Assembly: GCF_900232905.1 (NCBI RefSeq)
Contig: NZ_OCTQ01000002.1
Location: forward strand, 369,152-433,151
Source: Miniphocaeibacter massiliensis
GTDB taxonomy: Bacteria > Bacillota > Clostridia > Tissierellales > Peptoniphilaceae
DNA: 64,000 nucleotides
Direction: 5' to 3'
Shown here: positions 43,559 to 52,775 of the stretch, piece after piece
Position numbering within the stretch: position 1 is the stretch's first letter
Layout of the letters: every line of letters begins with the position of its first letter
Program-made: the position numbers and the translations under genes
Notes under the pieces: model-generated
Told to the model about the DNA's origin: nothing
The model's database searches: none
Seen by the model: only the letters and a program-made list of their open reading frames with translations

Positions 43559-44380
43559 TATTTCAATTTTATCTACAATATCAAATAAGTAATCTTCTTT
43601 TATATCAAATATTCTTCCTGCATCTGTTGATCTAGATATATCTGGATTTATTGGAATTCTACTAAATGTATCTATGTTTTCTTCCTTTGCAGTATCAGCT
43701 ATTTTACTTTCTCCAAATACTGACATTTCTTTTCCACAATCTGGGCATTTTAAGTAACTCATATTTTCAACAGCTCCTATAATTTTTATATTCATCATAT
43801 TTGCCATATTTACTGCTTTTTTAACTATCATACTCACCAAGTCAGAAGGTGATGTTACTACTACAATTCCATCTATTGGAAGAGATTGAAATATAGTTAA
43901 AGGTACATCTCCTGTTCCTGGTGGCATGTCTACAAACAAATAGTCAAGTTCTTTCCATTCTACTTCTTGATAAAATTGTTTTACTACATTTGCAACAATT
44001 GGACCTCTCCAAATTACTGGAGCTTCTGAATCTTCTAATAACAAATTTACACTTACTACTCTTACTCCATTTTCAGCTACTGGTGGAATTATTAATCCTT
44101 CTTTGTTTCCAACAGCCTTTTCATTTATACCAAAGTATTTTGGTATACTTGGCCCAGTTATATCAGCATCTAAAATTCCGACTTTATATCCTTTTCTAGC
44201 CATATCTGATGCTAAAAGGCTGGTAATCAAGGACTTTCCTACACCACCTTTTCCACTAACAACCCCTATTATTTTACCTATCTTAGTACTTGCATTAGGC
44301 TCTATTAAAAAGTTGCTGGATTCCTTTCTATCTGAACATGTTTGAGAACAATCTGAACATTTAGAATTGCAATCTGCCAA
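43553..44380 (-). CDS. mrp: Mrp/Nbp35-family iron-sulfur carrier ATPase
   Basis: A P-loop ATPase of 275 residues that carries and delivers Fe-S clusters. The start is TTG at 44380, with AAGGGGG upstream. The N-terminus holds four cysteines (Cys4, 8, 11, 15), resembling the extra cluster site of Nbp35; the deviant Walker A is VSGKGGVGKS, Walker B region FVDMPPGTGD, and a CPDC motif near the C-terminus bridges a cluster in the dimer. Monocistronic. The AGGGGGU leader is complementary to a loop of the candidate sRNA at 2734-2835. Confidence 0.9.
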   Translation of the reverse strand: MADCNSKCSDCSQTCSDRKESSNFLIEPNASTKIGKIIGVVSGKGGVGKSLITSLLASDMARKGYKVGILDADITGPSIPKYFGINEKAVGNKEGLIIPPVAENGVRVVSVNLLLEDSEAPVIWRGPIVANVVKQFYQEVEWKELDYLFVDMPPGTGDVPLTIFQSLPIDGIVVVTSPSDLVSMIVKKAVNMANMMNIKIIGAVENMSYLKCPDCGKEMSVFGESKIADTAKEENIDTFSRIPINPDISRSTDAGRIFDIKEDYLFDIVDKIEIL

Positions 44381-44500
44381 TCTTATACCCCCTTATAACA
44401 AATAAACTATACATATGATTTTTTTAATTAATGTGCTAATAATCAAAATCAATAACTAAAATACTTAACTTATATACCCTTTGAACTATATAATAAACTT

Positions 44501-45400
44501 TTATTTTTTATTTAATGTTTCTATTATATATTGTTTGAGATTTTCTTCATTTAATTTTACCGCATAGTAAACTTCACTTCCTGTTTCATCTACTAAAAGT
44601 TTCCCTCTGTTTTCATCAGTTTCGTCAACTTTAAGTTTTATTTGTTCATATATTATTCCATCTTTAAAGATATAACCATATATTGGAAAAATATCGTGTA
44701 TAAATACTTCTTCCTCTTTATTTGACCTTTCATCTATTAAAAAATCTATCATATCGATTATTAAATTTTCACAGCTCGTGTCTTCCCCTGTTATTTCTTT
44801 GATTTCTTCCTCTGTAAAACCAAATTTTGTAGTCAAATCTAAAGAAAACAAAAATATTTGCAAATTATTTTCTAATAATATATTTAATGCTTTAGGATCT
44901 CTATACACATTAAATTCTGCATTCCCTGTAATATTTCCACCATTTAAGGCTCCGCCCATTATGAAAACATCTCCTATTTTATCAACTATATCTGGATGGT
45001 TTATTATGGCTTTTGCTATATTTGTAGTAGGTCCAATGCAAATTATATCCAATTTATCGGTTTCTCTTGCTGCAAAATATATGGCTTCTGACGCTTCTAT
45101 ACTTTCTTCTTCATATTCATTATTATTTATATAATAACCAAGTCCTGACTTTAAATATTTATTGTTTATTGATATTTCCTTAGATAAAGTTACCTCTTCA
45201 CCTTTATATACTGGCACTTCCCAATCTAGTAATTCACATATTTCAATTATATTGTTTTTTCCAACCTCTGCTGAAACATTTCCTTTTACAGATGATATTC
45301 CAACCACTTCAAATTCCTCTTGTTTAAATGCAATAATTAAACTTATGGCATCATCTATCCCCGGATCACAGTCAATCCAAAGTTTATTTATATCTGTCAT
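44501..45400 (-). CDS. Nucleoside hydrolase (IUNH family)
   Basis: Hydrolyses the N-glycosidic bond of ribonucleosides to base and ribose. The 299-residue protein has the calcium-site motif DCDPGIDDA at Asp10-Asp17, CIGPTTNIAKAI and GGALNGGNITGNAEFN. Substrate range (pyrimidine, purine or nicotinamide riboside) cannot be set. Divergent from marR-ftsH. With the PreA cluster further on it suggests nucleoside use. Confidence 0.9.
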   Translation of the reverse strand: MTDINKLWIDCDPGIDDAISLIIAFKQEEFEVVGISSVKGNVSAEVGKNNIIEICELLDWEVPVYKGEEVTLSKEISINNKYLKSGLGYYINNNEYEEESIEASEAIYFAARETDKLDIICIGPTTNIAKAIINHPDIVDKIGDVFIMGGALNGGNITGNAEFNVYRDPKALNILLENNLQIFLFSLDLTTKFGFTEEEIKEITGEDTSCENLIIDMIDFLIDERSNKEEEVFIHDIFPIYGYIFKDGIIYEQIKLKVDETDENRGKLLVDETGSEVYYAVKLNEENLKQYIIETLNKK

Positions 45401-45617
45401 TATACCCTCCTCATATACTATTTTTTAAAATTATATAAAAAATATAATAATATATTTCATAAACACATAATTTCTATACATTCTTAAGTTAATATATATT
45501 CATAATTAGTGCAATATTTTTATTTATAAATATTATGTTTATATGATATATTATATGTACACATAGAATCAAAATATTGCTTAATTTGGTAAAAAATATT
45601 AATTAAGGGGATTAAAT
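45401..45617. promoter_or_regulatory. Divergent promoter region, nucleoside hydrolase / marR-ftsH
   Basis: 217 AT-rich bases. GCAATATTTT at 45511-45520 and its complement AAAATATTGC at 45571-45580 are 50 bases apart and could be paired MarR half-sites; nothing else stands out. Confidence 0.35.
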
Positions 45618-46064
45618 ATGTCAATAAAATTAATCAACACAGAAATATCACAATTAGTGAGAGAAATTTCTAGGAAAATGGACTCTATTCTTTTACCTAT
45701 TTCTGATAAAAACAATTTAACAATTATGAAGTTAAAAGTATTATTAGAAATTAGCAAGAAAAAAGATTCAAATATTGGAGAAATTGGTCAATCTTTAGGG
45801 GTTGCAGGTGGAAATATCTCCAATATGTGTAAAACTTTAGAAAAAGAAGGTTATTTAAAGAGGACTAGAAGTAAAGAAGACGAAAGGGTTGTTACTGTAA
45901 CTTTAACTAAAAAAGGCGAAGATGTTTTAAGTATTGTTAATGACCAAATTGATAAAAAATTTGTAAATTATAATAATGATGTATCTGATGAAGAACATCA
46001 TCAAATTATAGATAGTTTAAAACTTTTAAATCAACGTTTAGATAGTCTAGTTTCCTTTAAATAG
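45618..46064 (+). CDS. MarR-family regulator, co-transcribed with ftsH
   Basis: A 148-residue MarR protein. The winged HTH is KKKDSNIGEIGQSLGVAGGNISNMCKTLEKEGYLKRTRSKEDERVVTVTLTKKGE, about residues 50-105. The start has AGGGG upstream. It ends 12 bases before ftsH, with AGGAG between them, so it very likely regulates ftsH and itself. FtsH genes are usually next to hpt or tilS, so a dedicated MarR partner is unusual. Confidence 0.88.
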   Translation: MSIKLINTEISQLVREISRKMDSILLPISDKNNLTIMKLKVLLEISKKKDSNIGEIGQSLGVAGGNISNMCKTLEKEGYLKRTRSKEDERVVTVTLTKKGEDVLSIVNDQIDKKFVNYNNDVSDEEHHQIIDSLKLLNQRLDSLVSFK

Positions 46065-46076
46065 AAAGGAGATTTT

Positions 46077-48059
46077 ATGAGTGATAATAATAAGTCCAAA
46101 ATACCTAATAATTTAAGACCGAATTCTTTGACAATTATTATAGTGGGACTTTTATTATGGGCTGTAGGATTTTCACTAGTTTCATCTTTCTTTGGAGGAC
46201 AATCTGTTAAAGAAGTTAGTTTTACCGACTTCTGGAACATGGTAGAATCTGATAGTATTACTGGGGTTGTTGAAATGAGCAACCCTATTACTTTTACTGC
46301 TAAAGATGCTAATGGAAAAGAAAAAAAATATAAAGTAATTTATGATGCTTATACACAAGATCCTGAGCTAGGATCTTTGTTGAGAGATCATAAAGTAAAA
46401 TATAAATCTCTTCCTAAAAATATTTTTAGTGAAACTATCCTACCATTAGTTCTTAATTTTGCTTTAATTTTTATTTTCTTTATGCTAATAAGTAGAATTT
46501 TAGCCAAACGTATGGGTGGAAATTCTATGAGCTTTGGAAAAATTAATTCAAAAGTTTATGTTCAATCAAAACCTGGAAAGAGTTTTAAAGATGTAGCTGG
46601 TCAAGATGAAGCCAAAGAAGCTTTAACAGAAGTTGTCGACTTTTTACATGATCCTAGAAAATACAGTGAGATTGGTGCTGTTTTACCTAAAGGAGTACTA
46701 CTTGTAGGACCTCCAGGAACTGGTAAGACGTTACTTGCTCAAGCAGTTGCTGGAGAAGCTAATGTACCATTTTTCTCTATGTCTGGTTCAGAATTTGTTG
46801 AACTATTTGTAGGTATGGGTGCTTCAAAAGTAAGAGATTTATTTAAACAAGCCAAAGAAAAAGCACCTTGTATTGTTTTTATTGATGAAATTGATGCTAT
46901 TGGTAAAAAAAGAGATACTCATGGTTTAAGTGGAAATGATGAAAGAGAACAAACTTTAAATCAATTACTAAATGAAATGGATGGTTTTGATGGAAATGCA
47001 GGTGTTGTAATTTTGGGAGCAACTAACCGACCTGAAATTTTAGACCAAGCACTGACAAGACCTGGACGTTTTGACAGACAAGTGCCTGTGGAATTACCTG
47101 ATTTATCAGGTAGAGAAGCTATCCTAAAAGTTCACGCTAAAAAAGTTAAAACTGAAGAAAATATTGACTATAAAGCTATTGCTTTAATGACTGCTGGTGC
47201 ATCTGGAGCGCAACTTGCTAATATTATTAATGAAGCAGCTCTTAGAGCTGTAAAAGTGGGTCATAAATTAGTTCATCAAGATGATTTGCAAGAATCTGTT
47301 GAAGTAGTTATAGCCGGTCAGCAGAAAAAAGGAATGGTTATTTCTCCTAGAGAAAAGAGAATGATAGCTTACCACGAAGTGGGTCATGCTTTAGTAGCTG
47401 CATTGCAAAAACATTCAGCGCCAGTTACTAAAATCACTATAATTCCTAGAACTTCTGGAGCCTTAGGTTATACTATGCAAGTTGACGAAGAAGAAAAATT
47501 CCTTATGAGTAAAGAAGAAATCTTTAATGAAATTGTTACTTTTACTGGTGGTAGAACTGCTGAGGAGTTAATCTTTAACACTCAAACAACCGGTGCAGCT
47601 AACGACATAGAAAGAGCTACAAAACTCGCTAGAGCCATGATTACTCAATATGGTATGACTAAAGAATTTGGAATGGTAGCTTGGGAATCTCAACAAGCAA
47701 GATACCTTGATAGTGGAACTTCAAGTGTTGCTTCTCAAAATAAAGCTTCCCAAATAGACGATATGGTAGAACAAATTATCAAAGATGCCCAAGAAAAAGC
47801 TAGAGAAATTTTAAGTGAAAATATTGAAAAATTACACGAAATATCTGAATTTTTAATAGAAAAAGAAACTATTACTGGTGATGAATTTATGGAAATTCTT
47901 GATTTAGATAGTCCTAAAAAAGAAAATACCACTGAAGAAACACCAAATGATTCTAATAATAATGATATTGAAGCTTCTAATGTATCAGATACAATTGAAA
48001 GTTCTGACAATAATTCTGAAGATTTAAATTTAGATGATTGGGAAAATTTAGATGTATAA
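46077..48059 (+). CDS. ftsH: ATP-dependent zinc metalloprotease FtsH
   Basis: Membrane AAA+ protease degrading misfolded or regulatory membrane proteins. 660 residues: helix near 22-42, an extracellular domain to about 120, second helix near 121-140, AAA domain with GPPGTGKT at about 211 and [10 protein letters not shown], second region of homology [21 protein letters not shown], and the zinc motif YHEVGHA at about 431. The C-terminal 40 residues are acidic (Asp, Glu, Asn, Ser) and poorly conserved. Second gene after marR; terminator at 48058. Confidence 0.96.
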   Translation: MSDNNKSKIPNNLRPNSLTIIIVGLLLWAVGFSLVSSFFGGQSVKEVSFTDFWNMVESDSITGVVEMSNPITFTAKDANGKEKKYKVIYDAYTQDPELGSLLRDHKVKYKSLPKNIFSETILPLVLNFALIFIFFMLISRILAKRMGGNSMSFGKINSKVYVQSKPGKSFKDVAGQDEAKEALTEVVDFLHDPRKYSEIGAVLPKGVLLVGPPGTGKTLLAQAVAGEANVPFFSMSGSEFVELFVGMGASKVRDLFKQAKEKAPCIVFIDEIDAIGKKRDTHGLSGNDEREQTLNQLLNEMDGFDGNAGVVILGATNRPEILDQALTRPGRFDRQVPVELPDLSGREAILKVHAKKVKTEENIDYKAIALMTAGASGAQLANIINEAALRAVKVGHKLVHQDDLQESVEVVIAGQQKKGMVISPREKRMIAYHEVGHALVAALQKHSAPVTKITIIPRTSGALGYTMQVDEEEKFLMSKEEIFNEIVTFTGGRTAEELIFNTQTTGAANDIERATKLARAMITQYGMTKEFGMVAWESQQARYLDSGTSSVASQNKASQIDDMVEQIIKDAQEKAREILSENIEKLHEISEFLIEKETITGDEFMEILDLDSPKKENTTEETPNDSNNNDIEASNVSDTIESSDNNSEDLNLDDWENLDV

Positions 48060-48087
48060 AAAAGAAAGGTTAATTCCTTTCTTTTTT
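48058..48087 (+). terminator. Intrinsic terminator of marR-ftsH
   Basis: AAAAAGAAAGG pairs with CCTTTCTTTTT; follows the ftsH stop. Confidence 0.88.
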
Positions 48088-48169
48088 TATATCAAATTTA
48101 ATTTTTGTTATAGTATAATTAAATTAGAAATATAACTTTTAAAAATAAATAACTGTCAAGGAGCTAATC

Positions 48170-48274
48170 ATGAGTAATAAAGACCCTAACCAACAACCAA
48201 TAGTATATTTAATTCTTATAATTCTAATTATTGTATGTGGATTTATAGTTAATAAAATATTTAATTTTCTTTAA
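48170..48274 (+). CDS. 34-residue single-helix membrane peptide
   Basis: A small gene below usual length cut-offs. From ATG 48170 it reads MSNKDPNQQPIVYLILIILI, then IVCGFIVNKIFNFL and a TAA at 48272. A short polar N-terminus precedes one clear hydrophobic helix of about 20 residues. AAGGAG lies 7 bases before the ATG, and a TATAAT-like element lies about 50 bases upstream, after the ftsH terminator, so it has its own promoter. Nearness to ftsH recalls small membrane peptides such as SpoVM that modulate FtsH, but this is only a guess. Confidence 0.65.
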   Translation: MSNKDPNQQPIVYLILIILIIVCGFIVNKIFNFL

Positions 48275-48283
48275 AAAATTAGA

Positions 48284-49012
48284 TTAATAATCATCTCTGT
48301 ATGTTTCTGCTATCCAACTTTTTTGATTGCAATAAGGACACTTTAAATATTTTCCTTTCTTACCATTGTTTAAGCTTAAGGCATCTTTTAAAAAAGTAAT
48401 AGTAAATTTTTTCTTACAATTTGGACATATATAAGCATTTTTTGACGAATGAAAATATATTAAAGCTAAAAGTAATACTATATCCACAAAAATTATTATA
48501 AACATATATAATCCCTCTACAAAGAAATTTAAAATATAACTTAATATTACAATAACTACGTAAAATGTAAGTAGTAAATACGTTTTTCTACTTATTTTTT
48601 TATGATGTTCTATCTTTGCAATCAATTCCCTTAATTCATCATTATTTGAAATTTCAATACTACCATTTAATTTTATATCTTCCATTATAGTTGTTATTTT
48701 ATTTTTAAGTTTGATTTTTTCTTTTATATTTTCTTCTAATTTATCTTGTTTTTTATCAAGCAAATCGTATACTATTGTATACTCATTTTCAGAATTCAAA
48801 ATATTTCTTATTTCTTTCAAGGAAAATCCCAATGTCTTATATAAACATACTAATTTAAACTTTTCTAAATCTTCTTCAGTATAAATTCGCCTTCCTCCTG
48901 TACTATTTTCTGATGGTTGAACAATTTTTTCTTTATCATAATATTGAACAGTTCGTACGCTCACATTACATAATTTTGCAATTTCACCAGTCGTGTAAAC
49001 TTTTTCTTCCAT
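48284..49012 (-). CDS. Membrane-anchored MerR regulator with zinc-ribbon tail
   Basis: A 242-residue regulator with unusual architecture. Residues 5-72 are a MerR winged HTH (YTTGEIAKLCNVSVRTVQYYDKEKIV, GGRRIY). A coiled coil follows (about 85-115), then two transmembrane helices (145-163 and 168-187), then a Cys4 zinc-ribbon-like domain (Cys196, 199, 225, 228). It would bind DNA from the membrane. Its own promoter has the 19-base spacer typical of MerR control. Its stimulus and further targets are not evident. Confidence 0.85.
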   Translation of the reverse strand: MEEKVYTTGEIAKLCNVSVRTVQYYDKEKIVQPSENSTGGRRIYTEEDLEKFKLVCLYKTLGFSLKEIRNILNSENEYTIVYDLLDKKQDKLEENIKEKIKLKNKITTIMEDIKLNGSIEISNNDELRELIAKIEHHKKISRKTYLLLTFYVVIVILSYILNFFVEGLYMFIIIFVDIVLLLALIYFHSSKNAYICPNCKKKFTITFLKDALSLNNGKKGKYLKCPYCNQKSWIAETYRDDY

Positions 49013-49025
49013 TTTCCTACCTCCT

Positions 49026-49075
49026 TATGATTTATTATAAATAAATCATACTATATTACGTTACGTAACAAGCAA
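49026..49075 (-). promoter_or_regulatory. MerR-type promoter with 19-base spacer, and leader dyad
   Basis: On the minus strand TTGCTT (49075-49070) and TATGAT (49050-49045) are 19 bases apart, with the palindrome GTTACGTAAC (49060-49069) in the spacer, the layout MerR activators need. TATGATTTAT/ATAAATCATA (49026-49035 and 49041-49050) is a second dyad just before the ribosome site. Confidence 0.65.
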
Positions 49076-49127
49076 TAGCTAATAGAAAATCTATTAAGTT
49101 ATGTTCATTAATAATCTCAGTTCATAC

Positions 49128-49155
49128 AAAAAAGACTATACTAATATAGTCTTTT
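49128..49155 (-). terminator. Intrinsic terminator of the GntR/ABC operon
   Basis: AAAAAAGACTATA pairs with TATAGTCTTTT over 4 bases, at the stop of the DUF3021-like gene. Confidence 0.82.
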
Positions 49156-49546
49156 CATTTTATAATTTTCTTATATTTACTGTAAATATAACTTAATATT
49201 TCAATTATTAAATACATACCTGTAAAGTTGAAAAATATATCTCTATAACCATTTGGATGTACTGGCTCAAAAAATCCAGATATAAAGACTACTAAAAATA
49301 CTGTACTCATCGAAATTATATAAGCAATGAAAAAACTTAAGATTTTGCTTTTAAATTTCAAATTCTTTTCTAAATATATAGTTTCTACTCCTATAAATAC
49401 AACTACTGCTCTCATCAATATATGAAAATTACTCTCTTCTAGCCTACCGAATAATAACTGAATGGAACTACTACTAATAGTTACTATTGTAAATATCAAA
49501 CTATATGTTATAAAAAACTCTTAATTTTATTTAATAAATCTTTCAT
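49155..49546 (-). pseudogene. DUF3021-like membrane protein gene with a frameshift
   Basis: The main frame (to 49155) has about three or four hydrophobic helices and FLKLE-like ordering of a DUF3021 protein, but no proper start: its first possible start is a TTG at 49499 without a ribosome site. The expected start is ATG 49546, 4 bases after the permease stop, giving MKDLLNKIKSFL then a stop. Adding one T in the T6 run near 49512-49517 fuses both parts into one frame (KSF-FITYSLIFTIV), about 130 residues. Either a mutation, a homopolymer read error or a slippage switch. Confidence 0.6.
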
Positions 49547-49550
49547 ATCA

Positions 49551-50201
49551 CTATATTCTATTTAGCATTACCTTGCTAGCAATTAAAGAAGAAGTGAGTA
49601 ATAATAGTCCTATTAAAAAATATGGTATATTTTTAAATACATAAATATATATTGAATTAGCATTAAATATTACTATACTTATAATAATCAAGCATAATAT
49701 TGAAATTAATACCCCTGTTCTAACACTAATTTTAAATGCATATCCCCAAAGAATAGCAATTGAGTGTATAACTAAGAACAATAATGCCGACTTCCAAAAT
49801 ATATCTATGCCGTCTGAAAGATTAAAGTATTTGTAAAATTCAACCTTATTTTCCACTATTATAAATCTTGCAACCAAAGTTACAACTACACTCAACATAA
49901 TAGACATAACTATCATATTTATAATATTTGATATAAAAATAGATTTTCTTGTAATTCCAGTATTTATATACAGTTTAACGCTCGATGTAGTATCTATTGC
50001 AATAAAAAATACAAATAAGCTAGTCATCCAAAATACTATATTTCCTATTATATATGCATCGTTTAAATTTATTCCACCAATTTTAACAAATATACTTGCT
50101 ATACTTATACCTATAAACAAGGGTACTATCCCAATAAATATATGTGATAAGCTCTTTAAAATATTTTTAAATTGTAATTTTTTCAATCTAGATAATCCCA
50201 T
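49551..50201 (-). CDS. ABC transporter membrane subunit 2
   Basis: A 216-residue membrane protein with six predicted helices and no soluble domain; basic start GLSRLKKLQFKN. It is one of two similar-sized permeases made with the ATPase at 50866. Two bases separate it from the upstream permease. The substrate is unknown; GntR/YtrA-type operons are often induced by wall-active antibiotics. Confidence 0.72.
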   Translation of the reverse strand: MGLSRLKKLQFKNILKSLSHIFIGIVPLFIGISIASIFVKIGGINLNDAYIIGNIVFWMTSLFVFFIAIDTTSSVKLYINTGITRKSIFISNIINMIVMSIMLSVVVTLVARFIIVENKVEFYKYFNLSDGIDIFWKSALLFLVIHSIAILWGYAFKISVRTGVLISILCLIIISIVIFNANSIYIYVFKNIPYFLIGLLLLTSSLIASKVMLNRI

Positions 50202-50203
50202 AT

Positions 50204-50857
50204 TTACCCTCCTATAAAATCCAATACTTTTTTACTTCCAACTATGGACAATAATATTATTATTAATGAAAAGAATAAGTTAATAATAAAGACATATTTA
50301 TCTCCTACTAATAAATCATATAAATAAAATAAAAACATTACTGATACACCAACTGTAATACCTACTATATAATTTTTCTTAAAAGCATAAGTAATTAATA
50401 ATGCCAAAGAAGAAATAGTCATGAATTGTATAAAATAGTCAATAAAAAACTTAATTGCATTTCCTTCTTGTATAGTTTCAAATACAAAACCTGTTGGCTT
50501 TAACTGCATTCCTATAACTACTGAAGCTCCTATTACCAATGAATATATAGTAGAAATAAATAATATATACTGAATATTTAACTTAAAAACTGTCTTTCTT
50601 GTATAACCTGATAATAAATATAATCTTACTCCTAGTACAAATTCTATTATTTCAGCTACTAAAAAAATATTTAGAAAGCTTTTGAGTCCTTCACCATATA
50701 CTTCATTTAGTATCCCTTTTGTTAAGTCTGAATTCTCCAAGTAATTTAACAACATTTTTAATCCTGCTGGAAGGATTATAAAAACCGATAATATTAAAAT
50801 CAAATGCCATAGAACATCTTTACTTTTTAGTTTTAAAAATCCCCTTAAATTTTTCAT
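50204..50857 (-). CDS. ABC transporter membrane subunit 1
   Basis: A 217-residue membrane protein with six predicted helices, start KNLRGFLKLKSKDVLWHL. It shares the arrangement GVRLYLLSGYTRKTVFKLN with its partner's VKLYINTGITRKSIFISN, so the two permeases are likely paralogues forming a heterodimer. It follows the ATPase by 8 bases. Confidence 0.72.
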   Translation of the reverse strand: MKNLRGFLKLKSKDVLWHLILILSVFIILPAGLKMLLNYLENSDLTKGILNEVYGEGLKSFLNIFLVAEIIEFVLGVRLYLLSGYTRKTVFKLNIQYILFISTIYSLVIGASVVIGMQLKPTGFVFETIQEGNAIKFFIDYFIQFMTISSLALLITYAFKKNYIVGITVGVSVMFLFYLYDLLVGDKYVFIINLFFSLIIILLSIVGSKKVLDFIGG

Positions 50858-50865
50858 TTTATCTC

Positions 50866-51726
50866 CTAACTAAAATGTACTAGTAAATTTTGTAATGACA
50901 TATTTTCTATCATAATGTTGTCTAATTCTATTTTTTCTAATTCTTTTTCTGTAAATTTATCATAAACATAATATCTATACATAACACCAAACTTTTCCTT
51001 GTTTATTATATTCTTATTTGATAAATAAACATCTAAGTTATCCTCTTTACCAACAAATGACTTTGCATTACTTGTAATATTTTCTAAACTATCATATAAT
51101 TTAACTTTTTTGTCAGCCAATAAAATTACATTCTCAAAATAGTTTGCAACCTCGTCTATTATATGTGTAGATATAATTATTGTTCTTGGATTTTCTTCCA
51201 AATCTTCCATTAATGTAGAATAAAATTCATATCTAGTTTTTGCATCTAAACCAGATGTTGGTTCGTCAAATATAGTTATCTTTCCTCTAGCTGTAAGTCC
51301 TATTACTAAATTCACAAGATTTTTTTCTCCCTTAGACAGCTTTTTGTATTTAGAATTTAAATTAATATTAAATTTCTCTATAAGATATGTATTATACTCA
51401 CTATCCCAATTCTTATATAATTGCGAAGTCAACTTGAAAAGTTTTTTCAATTTATATTCTGTATAATAATCTTCCTTAAACATATCTTCTGAAATATAAA
51501 CTATATCTTCTACTACTTTTTGATTTTCTAAAACAATCTCTCCGTTTAGTTTAATATCTCCTGTATATCCTATTTTTATATTTGAAATAGATTGCAATAA
51601 AGTAGTTTTTCCAACTCCATTATTTCCTATTAAACCATATACTTTATTATTTTCTAATTCTAAATTTATATCATTCAGTATTTCTTTTTTTCCATATTTT
51701 TTACTATAATCAATTATTTCTAGCAT
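50866..51726 (-). CDS. ABC transporter ATPase subunit (YtrB-like)
   Basis: A 286-residue ABC ATPase: Walker A GNNGVGKTT, signature YKKLSKGEKNLVNL, a variant of the usual SGG type, Walker B ITIFDEPTSGLDAKT and switch His in ISTHIIDEV. The C-terminal 80 residues are an extra domain common in YtrB/BcrA types. It is directly preceded by the GntR gene (1 base), matching the YtrA-YtrB organisation. Confidence 0.85.
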   Translation of the reverse strand: MLEIIDYSKKYGKKEILNDINLELENNKVYGLIGNNGVGKTTLLQSISNIKIGYTGDIKLNGEIVLENQKVVEDIVYISEDMFKEDYYTEYKLKKLFKLTSQLYKNWDSEYNTYLIEKFNINLNSKYKKLSKGEKNLVNLVIGLTARGKITIFDEPTSGLDAKTRYEFYSTLMEDLEENPRTIIISTHIIDEVANYFENVILLADKKVKLYDSLENITSNAKSFVGKEDNLDVYLSNKNIINKEKFGVMYRYYVYDKFTEKELEKIELDNIMIENMSLQNLLVHFS

Positions 51727-51727
51727 T

Positions 51728-52087
51728 TTAAACCTCCACTTCCTTTATTAACTCTATTAATTTATCTTTATTTATATCTAATTTTTTAGCTTCTTTTATT
51801 ATTTCTGGTATCAAGTTGCTTAGAAATTCTTCTTTTCTTTTTTCTATTACAATATTTCTTGCATTTTCTGTTACAAACATTCCCATTCCTCTTTTCTTAT
51901 ATAAAATTCCATTATCCACTAAAATTGTAAGTCCTTTTCTTGCTGTTGCAGGATTGATTTTATAAATACTAGAAAATTCATTAGTTGAAGGAGCTCTATC
52001 ATCTGCTTTTAAATTTCCTGATATTATTTCATCTTCAATAATGTCTACTATTTGTAAGAAAATTGGTTTTTCAGAATTGGCATTCAA
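51728..52087 (-). CDS. GntR-family regulator, YtrA subfamily
   Basis: A 119-residue regulator: IFLQIVDIIEDEIISGNLKADDRAPSTNEFSSIYKINPATARKGLTILVDNGILYKKRGMGMFV is the GntR winged HTH. The short C-terminal part, with no effector domain, is typical of YtrA. It heads the ABC operon and probably represses it through the dyad at 52107-52130. AGGAGG precedes the ATG. Confidence 0.9.
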   Translation of the reverse strand: MNANSEKPIFLQIVDIIEDEIISGNLKADDRAPSTNEFSSIYKINPATARKGLTILVDNGILYKKRGMGMFVTENARNIVIEKRKEEFLSNLIPEIIKEAKKLDINKDKLIELIKEVEV

Positions 52088-52106
52088 ATTTACACCTCCT
52101 AATCAG

Positions 52107-52130
52107 TTAGCTAGTTAAGTAACTAACTAA
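52107..52130. promoter_or_regulatory. Candidate GntR/YtrA operator
   Basis: TTAGCTAGTTA and TAACTAACTAA form inverted arms with 10 of 11 matches around AG, 20 bases before the GntR start. Confidence 0.6.
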
Positions 52131-52175
52131 ATAATATACTCTTATTCGTACTTTGTCAACTATGTTTTTAAAATA

Positions 52176-52208
52176 AAAAAAGACATCGGATAAAACCAAT
52201 GTCTTTTA
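52176..52208 (-). terminator. Intrinsic terminator after the HD-domain gene
   Basis: AAAAGACAT-GG pairs with CC-ATGTCTTTT with one mismatch, just after the HD-domain stop. Confidence 0.7.
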
Positions 52209-52221
52209 AAAATTAAATATT

Positions 52222-52698
52222 CTACATTCCAATAGCAATTCTTCGTTTTAATATTTCTACTGTTTCTGTTGTTGCTGATATTTTATCTGCCATACATACT
52301 ATCCAACTTTCTTTATACTTTGGAAGAAATGGAACAAGTGGAAACATATGCTTTAATATTATATCACCTTCAACTTTTGTTAAGCTAAACTCTTTCTTTG
52401 CATTTTCCCAAGCCCTTTTAGGATGTCTGAAACCATGCCATCCATCATGTGCTTTTCTATCATGCCAGTCATATAAAAAGTAATCATGTAAAAGTGCCCC
52501 TCTTATTAAAAGTTTATAGTCTACTTTTAAATTATACTTCATTGCTATTTCGCAACTTAAATAAGCAACTTTAATACTATGTTCATATACTGAAGTTTCA
52601 CCATGCTGTATAAACTCTTTCGTCTCTTCATATCTTGAAGTATTTTCTAATTCTTCTATTTCTTTTTCAATTAATTCTTCATATATCTCTTTTGTCAT
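52222..52698 (-). CDS. HD-domain phosphohydrolase
   Basis: A 158-residue HD-superfamily protein. The metal site is visible as YEHSIKVA (first His), LLHDYFLYDWH (His-Asp) and MADKISA (last Asp); it also has HGFRHPKRAW. The family removes phosphate from nucleotides or related compounds; substrate unknown. Upstream of the GntR operon's 5' end on the same strand, with its own terminator. Confidence 0.82.
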   Translation of the reverse strand: MTKEIYEELIEKEIEELENTSRYEETKEFIQHGETSVYEHSIKVAYLSCEIAMKYNLKVDYKLLIRGALLHDYFLYDWHDRKAHDGWHGFRHPKRAWENAKKEFSLTKVEGDIILKHMFPLVPFLPKYKESWIVCMADKISATTETVEILKRRIAIGM

Positions 52699-52775
52699 AT
52701 CTCACCTACCTCTTATAACTAATTCGTTAATTACTCTGTTCAAAATTCCTAATCATATTAATATATTACTTTATT

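Noticed and set aside
45511..45580. Long-range inverted arms GCAATATTTT/AAAATATTGC as a hairpin
   Set aside because: A 50-base loop in very AT-rich DNA makes a real hairpin unlikely; noted only as possible MarR half-sites.
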